A DNA stretch of 64,000 nt from Glandiceps talaboti (Eukaryota; Hemichordata; Enteropneusta; Spengelidae). Where the stretch lies: the NCBI RefSeq assembly GCF_964340395.1, contig NC_135556.1, positions 26,686,562 through 26,750,561 on the forward strand, given 5' to 3'. Below are positions 22,231-35,124 of the stretch, piece by piece (within the stretch, counting starts at the first letter, position 1; every line of letters begins with the position of its first letter). A model generated the notes under the pieces. The model was not told the origin of the DNA. It did no database searches and saw nothing but the letters and a program-made list of their open reading frames with translations. The translations under genes were made by a program, and so were the position numbers.

Positions 22231-24859
22231 TAATGAGTGCAGTCCTGATAAATAAATTCAATCCTGACGTTTCTTTCACAAAGGATACAAGGCAAGATAT
22301 AAATAGGTTATATGTATATACATGTGTGTGTGTGTGTGTGTGTGTGTATTTGGTTTTTTTTTTACTTGTTTGTTTGTTTGTTTGATATTTCTTGTCATTT
22401 TAGTCATGAGTAGTTTCCCTCGTTATCATCTGTCATTTAAATGTAGCATACCAGCCTCTTTTTCTTATATGGAGTGTTTATTAGTGTAGACACACCTACG
22501 GTGGTTCTATTTACTCCTATGATAAATTACACCCATTCCCATTCTGTCGTTGTAGAAATAAGCTCAGGCCAACACATTAGTTTATGTCTATATCATTACG
22601 TATATAGAATACTTAGCGAAATATAGGAGAACAACTGCTTCGTTGGTTATGACCTTGCAGTAAGCTCAATCTAGGGAACCGTGGAACTATAAATACAGTC
22701 GTATAGTTGTTTGTACAATGTGATCGATTGTTCAGAGTGGTACAGTACAACACGCTTGGGTTACATAGGTGACTGACCCCATCTTAGCAGTGCCTTTAAA
22801 CTGTCATTATTTGCCCTGTCCGTATTATACAAGCCAAGGTAATATAGGACCTGAATTTCTGTGTCGTGGTTGGGTCTAATTTATATTCAGCATAAGAGTC
22901 ATTTCTTTGATATACAACCACAGCTGGTTGTGGACAGCAGGGTCATCTGTATGAATATCAAATTAATAAACCCTGTAATATAATTACATATATATCCCAT
23001 TTAAATTTAAATTTAACATTTTCTTCTGTTTCTACTGAACTTTCACAAGACAAGCTATTTTTTGTTCGGTAATCTGTGACGGACTGGATTACTAGAAGTT
23101 GAGGAGATAAGTGTGTAAATTTACAACGAGGCATAGCATTGTGAACGTATATATAATGTTCAAGTGTCCTTGAATGGCCCGTCGTAATCCATACCTGGGT
23201 TGATGAAGACCTTTTCAACAGCTCTTGTTACATCTCACGTGATGTCTGGCCAGAATCCCCCATTTCCGCGAACGAACATAAAATCAGCAATCTAGGCTAA
23301 TTTTAATGACTGTGACTTTCAGGATTCAATTTTGCATAAATAAGCACATTTTCATGCAAATAATATTTCTTCAGATGTTGTTCTTTATTGCTTTTCCAAT
23401 CAAATTGTGATTTTGTTAGCATTGGTTTTGTTTATTTATGAATAATAAAGAACCATCCATAAAAACTCCAAGGTCGTACAGTACCAACTAATGATTTCTA
23501 GTTACCTGATATGTTTGAAGGCTGATTACTAGGTTTTTAACATCCTTTCTTTGTAATTATAAGAAGACAATTTCCATGCCATCATATTTTTCTGTTGTTT
23601 CTTCTTTCGTCAGGTTACATCAAATAATGGTCCTGAAACATTGACAATAATTAGCCTGAGAGTCGGGTATCAGAGTAAATTATTGCGACTATTGAAAAAA
23701 CGGAGATGAGGGGCGGTTGAGGTCAATTGAGTACTGCTGTATGGATGCAAAAACATGTTATAACTAGATAGCACGGTGCTTTCTCATGCGATTAAGTTGT
23801 ACTTTTGGAAACCTACGCTGGGTTCAAAGATCTCAAACAAGGGATGGAAACTTCTTAAGGTGACTTCTGTCGCCTTATTTAAATAACACTGCATATAAGG
23901 GATGGTTAGTCAACAATGGCATTATATATAAAGGACGACCAGGTAACAATAGGTATTGTTAGAATTTATCTTGTTTAAAAATTCAGCATTCCATTTATAG
24001 TATTACAAAAAAAAATAAATGCTGGTTCCCAACAAGACAGACAGTGTGAAAACACGCTATGAATAGAGAAAGTGTCATGTATTGACCTTTCAAATATGCA
24101 GTTACAGAGAGCTGTTGTTGTTAAACCATACACAGATAAACTTGCATAAATATTCTCCACAATTGCCGGGTTGACAAATAATTTTCTCAATGATCACACA
24201 GTTGAGGGACTGTAATACCGCGTTACGATAGGTTTTCTAGAACACACCATTTTAGTGTGAGAATAATACAATACTCGTAATGTTGTATGTCATTGTGTCA
24301 CTGAGATCTTAGGATGGGCAGTGGCAGAAACTTTACTTTAAGACTGACAAAGTGAGCTGTTCACAATGGAACATCAGTGTAAAGGCAAAGCAGAAAGTTG
24401 ATGGCGAAAGTTCATTGAGCATTGGTCACACCCCCTTGGTGTAATGATCAGACAGTAGTTTCCCATAGCATACATTGTAGGACCTAGGTAGGATAAATTC
24501 TTACATCGTTAAGAGGTGGGGTAGGACTGAACAAAGAAAGTATGCTTTAATATGGCTTTCATATTCGGAAAATACACGATGATAGAAGTCCGAATAATTT
24601 CTGCCTAGACTGGATGTACATTGTTCAACATCAGTTGCAGTCGAGTCAATGTGTTTTCAAAATAAAAATTGTTCATTCAATTTGTTGTTCATTGATTTTC
24701 AGTTTTACTTATCGTCTAACAAAATTTTATAAACGTCTGCGTGAAGACAATGTGCATATTTTAAGAAATTCCATGCAACCTCACATTCCTGTATGTAATT
24801 ATAGTTGTCTGATGTAACGTACTAATATATGAATTACTCTCTAACAGTGGCTGACAGTA

Positions 24860-24868
24860 TAATTTGGT
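24860..24868. repeat. Target-site duplication, left (TAATTTGGT)
   Basis: Nine bases directly outside the left terminus, repeated exactly at 32252-32260 directly outside the right terminus. The neighbouring bases do not extend the match, so the duplication is exactly 9 bp, the size made by Foldback and other Mutator-like transposons. Confidence 0.93.
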
Positions 24869-24930
24869 GGGTGACCCTAAAACGAATGACAACCTGAATG
24901 ACGGAAAACGAATGACAGCATTTCTAGGTG
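24869..24930 (+). repeat. Left terminal cap of the foldback element
   Basis: The 62 bases from GGGTGACCC to CTAGGTG are identical, inverted, to 32190-32251. The cap holds three GAATGAC cores (24884, 24896, 24910) spaced 12 and 14 bp, closer than the ~31-bp spacing inside the arm. This looks like a transposase-recognition end, by inference. Confidence 0.9.
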
Positions 24931-27900
24931 GTAAACAGTGGAATGACACCCTTTTCTACATTCAGTTAGTTGAATGACACCCTCTACACTGTAGAACCAG
25001 TGGAATGACAGCCGCCACTCTATAAAATAAGTGGAATGACAGCATTTTCAATGCTTTAGAACTGGAATGACAGCATTTCTAGGTGGTAAACAGTGGAATG
25101 ACACCCTTTTCTACATTCAGTTAGTTGAATGACACCCTCTACACTGTAGAACCACTGGAATGACAGCCGCCACTCTATAAAATAAGTGGAATGACAGCAT
25201 TTTCAATGCTTTAGAACTGGAATGACAGCATTTCTAGGTGGTAAACAGTGGAATGACACCCTTTTCTACATTCAGTTAGTTGAATGACACCCTCTGCACT
25301 GTAGAACCACTGGAATGACAGCAGCCACTCTATAAAATAAGTGGAATGACAGCACTTTCAACGCTTTAGAACTGGAATGACAGCATTTCTAGGTGGTAAA
25401 CAGTGGAATGACACCCTTTTCTACATTCAGTTAGTTGAATGACACCCTCTGCACTGTAGAACCACTGGAATGACAGCCGCCACTCTATAAAATAAGTGGA
25501 ATGACAGCATTTTCAATGCTTTAGAACTGGAATGACAGCATTTCTAGGTGGTAAACAGTGGAATGACACCCTTTTCTACATTCCGTTAGTTGAATGACAC
25601 ACTCTGCACTGTAGAACCACTGGAATGACAGCCGCCACTCTATAAAATAAGTGGAATGACAGCATTTTTAATGCTTTGGAACTGGAATGACAGCATTTCT
25701 AGGTGGTAAACAGTGGAATGACACCCTTTTCTACATTCAGTTAGTTGAATGACACCCTCTACACTGTAGAACCAGTGGAATGACAGCCACCACTCTATAA
25801 AATAAGTGGAATGACAGCATTTTCAATGCTTTAGAACTGGAATGACAGCATTTCTAGGTGGTAAACAGTGGAATGACACCCTTTTCTACATTCAGTTAGT
25901 TGAATGACACCCTCTGCACTGTAGAACCACTGGAATGACAGCAGCCACTCTATAAAATAAGTGGAATGACAGCACTTTCAACGCTTTAGAACTGGAATGA
26001 CAGCATTTCTAGGTGGTAAACAGTGGAATGACACCCTTTTCTACATTCAGTTAGTTGAATGACACACTCTGCACTGTAGAACCACTGGAATGACAGCCGC
26101 CACTCTATAAAATAAGTGGAATAACAGCATTTTCAATGCTTTAGAACTGGAATGACAGCATTTCTAGGTGGTAAACAGTGGAATGACACCCTTTTCTACA
26201 TTCAGTTAGTTGAATGACAACCTCTGCACTGTAGAACCACTGGAATGACAGCCGCCACTCTATAAAATAAGTGGAATGACAGCATTTTCAATGCTTTAGA
26301 ACTGGAATGACAGCATTTCTAGGTGGTAAACAGTGGAATGACACCCTTTTCTACATTCAGTTAGTTGAATGACACCCTCTGCACTGTAGAACCACTGGAA
26401 TGACAGCAGCCACTCTATAAAATAAGTGGAATGACAGCACTTTCAACGCTTTAGAACTGGAATGACAGCATTTCTAGGTGGTAAACAGTGGAATGACACC
26501 CTTTTCTACATTCAGTTAGTTGAATGACACCCTCTGCACTGTAGAACCACTGGAATGACAGCCGCCACTCTATAAAATAAGTGGAATGACAGCATTTTCA
26601 ATGCTTTAGAACTGGAATGACAGCATTTCTAGGTGGTAAACAGTGGAATGACACCCTTTTCTACATTCCGTTAGTTGAATGACACACTCTGCACTGTAGA
26701 ACCACTGGAATGACAGCCGCCACTCTATAAAATAAGTGGAATGACAGCATTTTTAATGCTTTGGAACTGGAATGACAGCATTTCTAGGTGGTAAACAGTG
26801 GAATGACACCCTTTTCTACATTCAGTTAGTTGAATGACACCCTCTACACTGTAGAACCAGTGGAATGACAGCCACCACTCTATAAAATAAGTGGAATGAC
26901 AGCATTTTCAATGCTTTAGAACTGGAATGACAGCATTTCTAGGTGGTAAACAGTGGAATGACACCCTTTTCTACATTCAATTAGTTGAATGACACCCTCT
27001 ACACTGTAGAACCACTGGAATGACAGCCGCCACTCTATAAAATAAGTGGAATGACAGCATTTTCAATGCTTTAGAACTGGAATGACAGCATTTCTAGGTG
27101 GTAAACAGTGGAATGACACCCTTTTCTACATTCAGTTAGTTGAATGACACACTCTGCACTGTAGAACCACTGGAATGACAGCCGCCACTCTATAAAATAA
27201 GTGGAATGACAGCATTTTTAATGCTTTGGAACTGGAATGACAGCATTTCTAGGTGGTAAACAGTGGAATGACACCCTTTTCTACATTCAGTTAGTTGAAT
27301 GACACCCTCTACACTGTAGAACCACTGGAATGACAGCCGCCACTCTATAAAATAAGTGGAATAACAGCATTTTCAATGCTTTAGAACTGGAATGACAGCA
27401 TTTCTAGGTGGTAAACAGTGGAATGACACCCTTTTCTACATTCAGTTAGTTGAATGACAACCTCTGCACTGTAGAACCACTGGAATGACAGCCGCCACTC
27501 TATAAAATAAGTGGAATGACAGCATTTTCAATGCTTTAGAACTGGAATGACAGCATTTCTAGGTGGTAAACAGTGGAATGACACCCTTTTCTACATTCAG
27601 TTAGTTGAATGACACACTCTGCACTGTAGAACCACTGGAATGACAGCCGCCACTCTATAAAATAAGTGGAATGACAGCATTTTTAATGCTTTGGAACTGG
27701 AATGACAGCATTTCTAGGTGGTAAACAGTGGAATGACACCCTCTTCTACATTCAGTTAGTTGAATGACACCCTCTACACTGTAGAACCAGTGGAATGACA
27801 GCCGCCACTCTATAAAATAAGTGGAATAACAGCATTTTCAATGCTTTAGAACTGGAATGACATCATTTCTAGGTGGTAAACAGTGGAATGACACCCTTTT

Positions 27901-28553
27901 CTACATTCAATTAGTTGAATGACACCCTCTACACTGTAGAACCACTGGAATGACAGCCGCCACTCTATAAAATAAGTGGAATGACAGCATTTTCAATGCT
28001 TTAGAACTGGAATGACAGCATTTCTAGGTGGTAAACAGTGGAATGACACCCTTTTCTACATTCAGTTAGTTGAATGACACCCTCTGCACTGTAGAACCAC
28101 TGGAATGACAGCCGCCACTCTATAAAATAAGTGGAATGACAGCATTTTCAATGCTTTAGAACTGGAATGACAGCATTTCTAGGTGGTAAACAGTGGAATG
28201 ACACCCTTTTCTACATTCAGTTAGTTGAATGACACACTCTGCACTGTAGAACCACTGGAATGACAGCCGCCACTCTATAAAATAAGTGGAATGACAGCAT
28301 TTTTAATGCTTTGGAACTGGAATGACAGCATTTCTAGGTGGTAAACAGTGGAATGACACCCTTTTCTACATTCAGTTAGTTGAATGACACACTCTGCACT
28401 GTAAAACCAGTGGAATGACAGCCGCCACTCTATAAAATAAGTAGAATGACAGCATTTTTAATGCTTTGGAACTGGAATGACAGCATTTATAGGTGGTAAA
28501 CAGTGGAATGACACCCTTTTCTACATTCCGTTAGTTGAATGACACCCTCTACA
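24921..28553 (+). repeat. Left arm: 155-bp tandem array, 24 register copies
   Basis: The marker TTTCTAGGTG recurs every 155 bases from 24921 to 28486 (there as TTTATAGGTG). Each unit is five subrepeats of 31, 32, 30, 31 and 31 bp, each starting (G)GAATGACA. Shared variants show a 7-unit (1,085-bp) higher-order block: for example GCACTTTCAACG at about 25353 and 26438, and ACATTCCGTTAG at about 25580 and 26665. Confidence 0.93.
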
Positions 28554-28567
28554 GTGTAGAGGGTGTC
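28541..28567. repeat. Centre of the giant palindrome
   Basis: The arms join at G28554 inside TCTACA-G-TGTAGA. The same short palindrome, with central C, occurs once in many 155-bp units of the left arm. The junction therefore sits on a hairpin already present in the repeat, as expected if one arm folded back on itself there. Confidence 0.9.
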
Positions 28568-31500
28568 ATTCAACTAACGGAATGTAGAAAAGGGTGTCAT
28601 TCCACTGTTTACCACCTAGCAATGCGGTCATTCCAGTTCTAAAGCATTAAAAATGCTGTCATTCCACTTATTTTATAGAGTGGCGGCTGTCATTCCACTG
28701 GTTCTACAGTGTAGAGGGTGTCATTCAACTAACTGAATGTAGAAAAGGGTGTCATTCCACTGTTTACCACCTAGAAATGCTGTCATTCCAGTTCGAAAGC
28801 ATTGAAAATGCTGTCATTCCACTTATTTTATAGAGTGGCGGCTGTCATTCCACTGGTTCTACAGTGCAAAGGGTGTCATTCAACTAACTGAATGTAGAAA
28901 AGGGTGTCATTCCACTGTTTACCACCTAGAAATGCTGTCATTCCAGTTCTAAAGCATTGAAAATGCTGTCATTCCACTTATTTTATAGAGTGGCGGCTGT
29001 CATTCCAGTGGTTCTACAGTGCAGAGGGTGTCATTCAACTAACTGATTGTAGAAAAGGGTGTCATTCCACTGTTTATCACCTAGAAATGCTGTCATTCCA
29101 GTTCTAAAGCATTGAAAGTGCTGTCATTCCACTTATTTTATAGAGTGGCGGCTGTCATTCCAGTGGTTCTACAGTGCAGAGTGTGTCATTCAACTAACTG
29201 AATGTAGAAAAGGGTGTCATTCCACTGTTTACCACCTAGAAATGCTGTCATTCCAGTTCTAAAGCATTGAAAGTGCTGTCATTCCACTTATTTTATAGAG
29301 TGGCGGCTGTCATTCCACTGGTTCTACAGTGCAGAGGGTGTCATTCAACTAACTGAATGTAGAAAAGGGTGTCATTCCACTGTTTACCACCTAGAAATGC
29401 TGTCATTCCAGTTCTAAAGCATTGAAAGTGCTGTCATTCCACTTATTTTATAGAGTGGCGGCTGTCATTCCAGTGGTTCTACAGTGCAGAGGGTGTCATT
29501 CAACTAACTGAATGTAGAAAAGGGTGTCATTCCACTGTTTACCACCTAGAAATGCTGTCATTCCAGTTCTAAAGCATTGAAAGTGCTGTCATTCCACTTA
29601 TTTTATAGAGTGGCGGCTGTCATTCCAGTGGTTCTACAGTGCAGAGGGTGTCATTCAACTAACTGAATGTTGAAAAGGGTGTCATTCCACTGTTTACCAC
29701 CTAGAAATGCTGTCATTCCAGTTCTAAAGCATTGAAAATGCTGTCATTCCACTTATTTTATAGAGTGGCGGCTGTCATTCCAGTGGTTCTACAGTGCAGA
29801 GGGTGTCATTCAACTAACTGATTGTAGAAAAGGGTGTCATTCCACTGTTTACCACCTAGAAATGCTGTCATTCCAGTTCTAAAGCATTGAAAATGCTGTC
29901 ATTCCACTTATTTTATAGAGTGGCGGCTGTCATTCTAGTGGTTCTAAACTGCAGAGTGTGTCATTCTACTAACTGATCGTAGAAAAGGGTGTCATTCCAC
30001 TGTTTACCACCTAGAAATGCTGTCATTCCAGTTCTAAAGCATTGAAAATGCTGTCATTCCACTTATTTTATAGAGTGGCGGCTGTCATTCCAGTGGTCAC
30101 GGTTCTACAGTGCAGAGGGTGTCATTCAACTAACTGAATGTAGAAAAGGGTGTCATTCCACTGTTTACCACCTAGAAATGCTGTCATTCCAGTTCGAAAG
30201 CATTGAAAATGCTGTCATTCCACTTATTTTATAGAGTGGCGGCTGTCATTCCACTGGTTCTACAGTGCAAAGGGTGTCATTCAACTAACTGAATGTAGAA
30301 AAGGGTGTCATTCCACTGTTTACCACCTAGAAATGCTGTCATTCCAGTTCTAAAGCATTGAAAATGCTGTCATTCCACTTATTTTATAGAGTGGCGGCTG
30401 TCATTCCAGTGGTTCTACAGTGCAGAGGGTGTCATTCAACTAACTGATTGTAGAAAAGGGTGTCATTCCACTGTTTATCACCTAGAAATGCTGTCATTCC
30501 AGTTCTAAAGCATTGAAAGTGCTGTCATTCCACTTATTTTATAGAGTGGCGGCTGTCATTCCAGTGGTTCTACAGTGCAGAGTGTGTCATTCAACTAACT
30601 GAATGTAGAAAAGGGTGTCATTCCACTGTTTACCACCTAGAAATGCTGTCATTCCAGTTCTAAAGCATTGAAAGTGCTGTCATTCCACTTATTTTATAGA
30701 GTGGTGGCTGTCATTCCACTGGTTCTACAGTGCAGAGGGTGTCATTCAACTAACTGAATGTAGAAAAGGGTGTCATTCCACTGTTTACCACCTAGAAATG
30801 CTGTCATTCCAGTTCTAAAGCATTGAAAGTGCTGTCATTCCACTTATTTTATAGAGTGGCGGCTGTCATTCCAGTGGTTCTACAGTGCAGAGGGTGTCAT
30901 TCAACTAACTGAATGTAGAAAAGGGTGTCATTCCACTGTTTACCACCTAGAAATGCTGTCATTCCAGTTCTAAAGCATTGAAAGTGCTGTCATTCCACTT
31001 ATTTTATAGAGTGGCGGCTGTCATTCCACTGGTTCTACAGTGCAAAGGGTGTCATTCAACTAACTGAATGTAGAAAAGGGTGTCATTCCACTGTTTACCA
31101 CCTAGAAATGCTGTCATTCCAGTTCTAAAGCATTGAAAGTGCTGTCATTCCACTTATTTTATAGAGTGGCGGCTGTCATTCCAGTGGTTCTACAGTGCAG
31201 AGGGTGTCATTCAACTAACTGAATGTAGAAAAGGGTGTCATTCCACTGTTTACCACCTAGAAATGCTGTCATTCCAGTTCCAAAGCATTGAAAGTGCTGT
31301 CATTCCACTTATTTTATAGAGTGGCGGCTGTCATTCCAGTGGTTCTACAGTGCAGAGGGTGTCATTCAACTAACTGAATGTTGAAAAGGGTGTCATTCCA
31401 CTGTTTACCACCTAGAAATGCTGTCATTCCAGTTCTAAAGCATTGAAAATGCTGTCATTCCACTTATTTTATAGAGTGGCGGCTGTCATTCCAGTGGTTC

Positions 31501-32190
31501 TACAGTGCAGAGGGTGTCATTCAACTAACTGATTGTAGAAAAGGGTGTCATTCCACTGTTTACCACCTAGAAATGCTGTCATTCCAGTTCTAAAGCATTG
31601 AAAATGCTGTCATTCCACTTATTTTATAGAGTGGCGGCTGTCATTCTAGTGGTTCTAAACTGCAGAGTGTGTCATTCTACTAACTGATCGTAGAAAAGGG
31701 TGTCATTCCACTGTTTACCACCTAGAAATGCTGTCATTCCAGTTCTAAAGCATTGAAAATGCTGTCATTCCACTTATTTTATAGAGTGGCGGCTGTCATT
31801 CCAGTGGTCACGGTTCTACAGTGCAGAGGGTGTCATTCAACTAACTGAATGTAGAAAAGGGTGTCATTCCACTGTTTACCACCTAGAAATGCTGTCATTC
31901 CAGTTCTAAAGCATTGAAAATGCTGTCATTCCACTTATTTTATAGAGTGGCGGCTGTCATTCCAGTGGTTCTACAGTGCAGAGGGTGTCATTCAACTAAC
32001 TGAATGTAGAAAAGGGTGTCATTCCACTGTTTACCACCTAGAAATGCTGTCATTCCAGTTCTAAAGCATTGAAAGTGCTGTCATTCCACTTATTTTATAG
32101 AGTGGCGGCTGTCATTCCACTGGTTTTACAGTGCAGAGGGTGTCATTCAACTAACTGGATGTAGAAAAGGGTGTCATTGCACTGTTTATC
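28555..32190 (-). repeat. Right arm: inverted 155-bp array, 24 register copies
   Basis: The marker CACCTAG recurs from 28613 to 32190, 23 steps of 155 bp plus 12 bp. The extra 12 bp are two identical 6-bp insertions (TCACGG) near 30096 and 31807. Variants repeat at a 1,401-bp shift (9 units + 6) in the first part and 1,711 bp (11 units + 6) in the second, so a block of the arm was duplicated and gained two units. Confidence 0.92.
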
Positions 32191-32251
32191 ACCTAGAAAT
32201 GCTGTCATTCGTTTTCCGTCATTCAGGTTGTCATTCGTTTTAGGGTCACCC
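32190..32251 (-). repeat. Right terminal cap of the foldback element
   Basis: Exact inverted copy of 24869-24930, ending GGGTCACCC. The immediately internal bases already differ between arms (TGTTTATCAC here), so identity is highest at the very ends. Confidence 0.9.
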
Positions 32252-32260
32252 TAATTTGGT
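32252..32260. repeat. Target-site duplication, right (TAATTTGGT)
   Basis: Exact copy of 24860-24868 directly after the terminal GGGTCACCC. Confidence 0.93.
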
Positions 32261-32801
32261 ACCGAAAACAAAATCGGTTGATAGATAGGGTTGCATAGGA
32301 TGAGATACATGTCTGTGTATTTGACCTTGACATTATTATATGAGTCACTAGACTAACGTTCCATGACCTTTATGACAGATGTTGTAGATTCATGGACACC
32401 AAACTATAATTACAACATTGAGAAGTGTGTGTGTGGCTCTTGAGACTAATTCATTTAAATAAAACGTGAGAAAATGTAGGATATTTAAGCGAGATTTTAA
32501 TCATAGCTAGACTGAGTATCATTCAGATTTTGTATCTATTTTTTAAGAAACTATGTATGAAGGCAATGGCTGTATGGATATGTTGAAATAATAATATAAC
32601 AACCATATCATACATTGAAATAATTTTCAAGCGAGTTAACCAAAGAGAAAGAGAAAAGAGAAATTTGCGACAATCGAGTGAAAGTGACCAAAATGTACAT
32701 CAGCTTGGTAGATGAAATGATTTACAAAGGTTATAACACAGCAGTTCAAAATTTTAAACACTGAACTGTCGATCTGTCTTGGTTGACGATCATCAATAGA
32801 C

Positions 32802-32878
32802 TGACAAATTTCAGTTTTTAACATCAGCTTGACAAATTTCAGTTTTTAACATCTGATTGACAAATTTCAGTTTTTAAG
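32802..32878. repeat. 28-bp tandem repeat, three copies
   Basis: Three successive copies beginning TGACAAATTTCAGTTTTTAA at 28-bp spacing in intergenic DNA. Confidence 0.85.
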
Positions 32879-35111
32879 CAATGGCTGTGACATTGATATC
32901 TTTGAAATAATGTGTTATGTGATTCATGTTTATCCACCCATCATGAGAAAAACAAACACTGAATGCATACAATACACACTTTGTGCAAAATTGTATCAGA
33001 GTGGGCGAGAGGATAGAAAATAATTACTAATCAAATAATCAAGTCTAGCCACTCAAATCTCAGAAAACTAGTTTAAACATGAAAATAATTATGTGACTGC
33101 TGCAATCAAGTCATACAGCGAAATAAGTTTATTTTGGCAGAAAACCACCAGTGAAAAAATAAAAAACTGAAAATTCGGTATTTGACCAAGTAGTATCAGA
33201 ACATAACCTGTACTGATTGGAGACATCTTGTGTCCTAGAGTAAATGACCACTATAATATAGTTTATTTATTCATTTTCTTGTTAATCTTTATATTTGGAC
33301 TATTGTCACAAGTGAGGATCTGATCATATATTTATCACCATATCAAAATTCATTTTATTAAATTGATATCACAGGTCATAGGTTTGTTGTCAAATCAAAT
33401 GTCACATGTTCTTCACGTTCAATCAGATAATTATGGAATTTTCATATCATGCATTTGAATATTTGCATATCCCATTGCAGATAAATGTCAATTTTGTCCA
33501 GGGATTTGCATATAATAATATAAGGTCATATCAACCTGAACTTTGGAGTCTATGTTTAGCTTATTTTTTCACAAATATTATTTTCCATATATAGATCATT
33601 TTGTTCAAATAATAATGATTGACTACAGTATTGTGGACACTATGTTTAAGTATGACCTTTTTTTCTCCTCAGCAACTCCTCCATTATTATGAATAAATTA
33701 TGTGATTGAGATATATAATGTGGAATATTCAATCAGTTTTGTAAATATGTATATACTGATGTATTTTTAATGATACAGCTACAAGGGATATGTGATCATG
33801 GTACAATGTACCCTAATGTTCTTAAGTTTCACACATACAAGCATCATACTTCCATGTAACAATCCAGACATCTGTGAAAGGCATGGCATATTTTTTTGCA
33901 TGTCATGTACTACGTGATAACGTACTATGCAATTTTCAACTGTCTCCTTAAGGAGTTTTCAATTGTGACACATTGATGTCGAGGACAACTCTTTTTGCAT
34001 ACACTGTGAACAAGGAAAGGAAATAAAAGAGACAACACAAATGCATCTGAAGTGCCATTCATTATTTATTAGGCTTTTTGCTATGTGCTTGCTGTCTGAC
34101 CAGTTTGTAAACAATTTCAAAATAGCGATGAACTAAGAGCTACTGTAAATTTGTACTCAAGAGTATTTCATACAACTTGCAAATGCCAACTGTGCACTTC
34201 GTTTTACAAATAATTACATCATTCATCAAGCAAAATAAACTGTGAAACTTGGAAAACGTGGTACTAAATGTACTCATACTATGAGAAAGTACTGTAAACA
34301 ATAAAACAAAATCAAACACTATGAAAACTGACAAAGACTGAGCTTCTTAACAAAAATATACACAACTTAGTATTATGGATGAACGACTCAAAGTTATAAG
34401 GCACCATACAAACTGCAGAGTAAACCCTCTTTAGCTAATGGTTTGAGGTGTTGTTGATTACTAGGAAAAATCATCTTTATGAATTAAGAGTAATGTGTTT
34501 GCTGGCTTCCACCGCAAAATATCCCGCTTATTGTCTTAACTAACAGTATACAAAAAAGAACAAAACTTGACTTGAGCTAAGATTCTGATCATGTTGCAAT
34601 CTTCAATAGCCATGATTACACAGGATGAGAAGGCGTAATATTACCTACATGTCTACAATCCTACGTATAAATTGCAGTTATTCTGCACATTATGAAATAT
34701 GGTTGAAAAACTAGAACTAAAAACTAAATTACATCTTTAAGATATATGTTGTAGTACAAAGTCAGTCATCGTACAAAAAGTGCAAGAGTTGCTAAAATTT
34801 GATCGTAGTTAGGAGTTTTTCTGACATGTAAATGCAGACTGCTGTTCAACCATTCTCATTCAGCTGTAAATAGCCATTCTTTGCAAACTTTTATGCGATT
34901 TAACATCAAAAGAAAGTACAGCAACAACAATAAAGGGGAAACATATAACAGAAGTAGTGTAAACTTGATATCACTTTAGGTATTTATCAAACATGACTAC
35001 CTGAAAGTGTGGGAAAATAGTCATTTCGTGATGACATACAGTTCAAATACGTATGAGACCTCATAAGTAGCCTTGCATGTGTATGCATTCTACCACTCAG
35101 GACTACAGATG

Positions 35112-35124
35112 TGACCTATGACCT
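35112..35124 (-). promoter_or_regulatory. DR1 nuclear-receptor-type site
   Basis: TGACCTATGACCT on the plus strand is AGGTCA-T-AGGTCA on the minus strand, a perfect DR1 (HNF4/RXR/COUP-type) element. One 13-base match can occur by chance; no function is shown. Confidence 0.25.

Larger units (their letters stand above)
24869..32251. mobile_element. Foldback-type transposon, 7,383 bp, non-autonomous
   Basis: Two inverted arms (24869-28553 and 28555-32251) meet at a single central base, with no unique loop. The ends are exact 62-bp inverted repeats beginning GGGTGACCC, flanked by a 9-bp target-site duplication. Each arm has 24 copies, in register, of a 155-bp tandem unit; the left arm shows no length change over 23 successive steps. 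No reading frame of note exists, so it must be mobilised by a transposase encoded elsewhere. Tandemly repetitive inverted arms plus 9-bp duplications fit the Foldback/Rehavkus branch of the Mutator (MULE) superfamily; that family placement is inferred because no transposase is present. An alternative, a satellite array that happens to be inverted, does not explain the target duplication. Confidence 0.9.

Noticed and set aside
24869-32251. CRISPR-like array
   Set aside because: Spacers are not unique: the whole 155-bp unit repeats, arms are inverted, and the setting is an animal genome.
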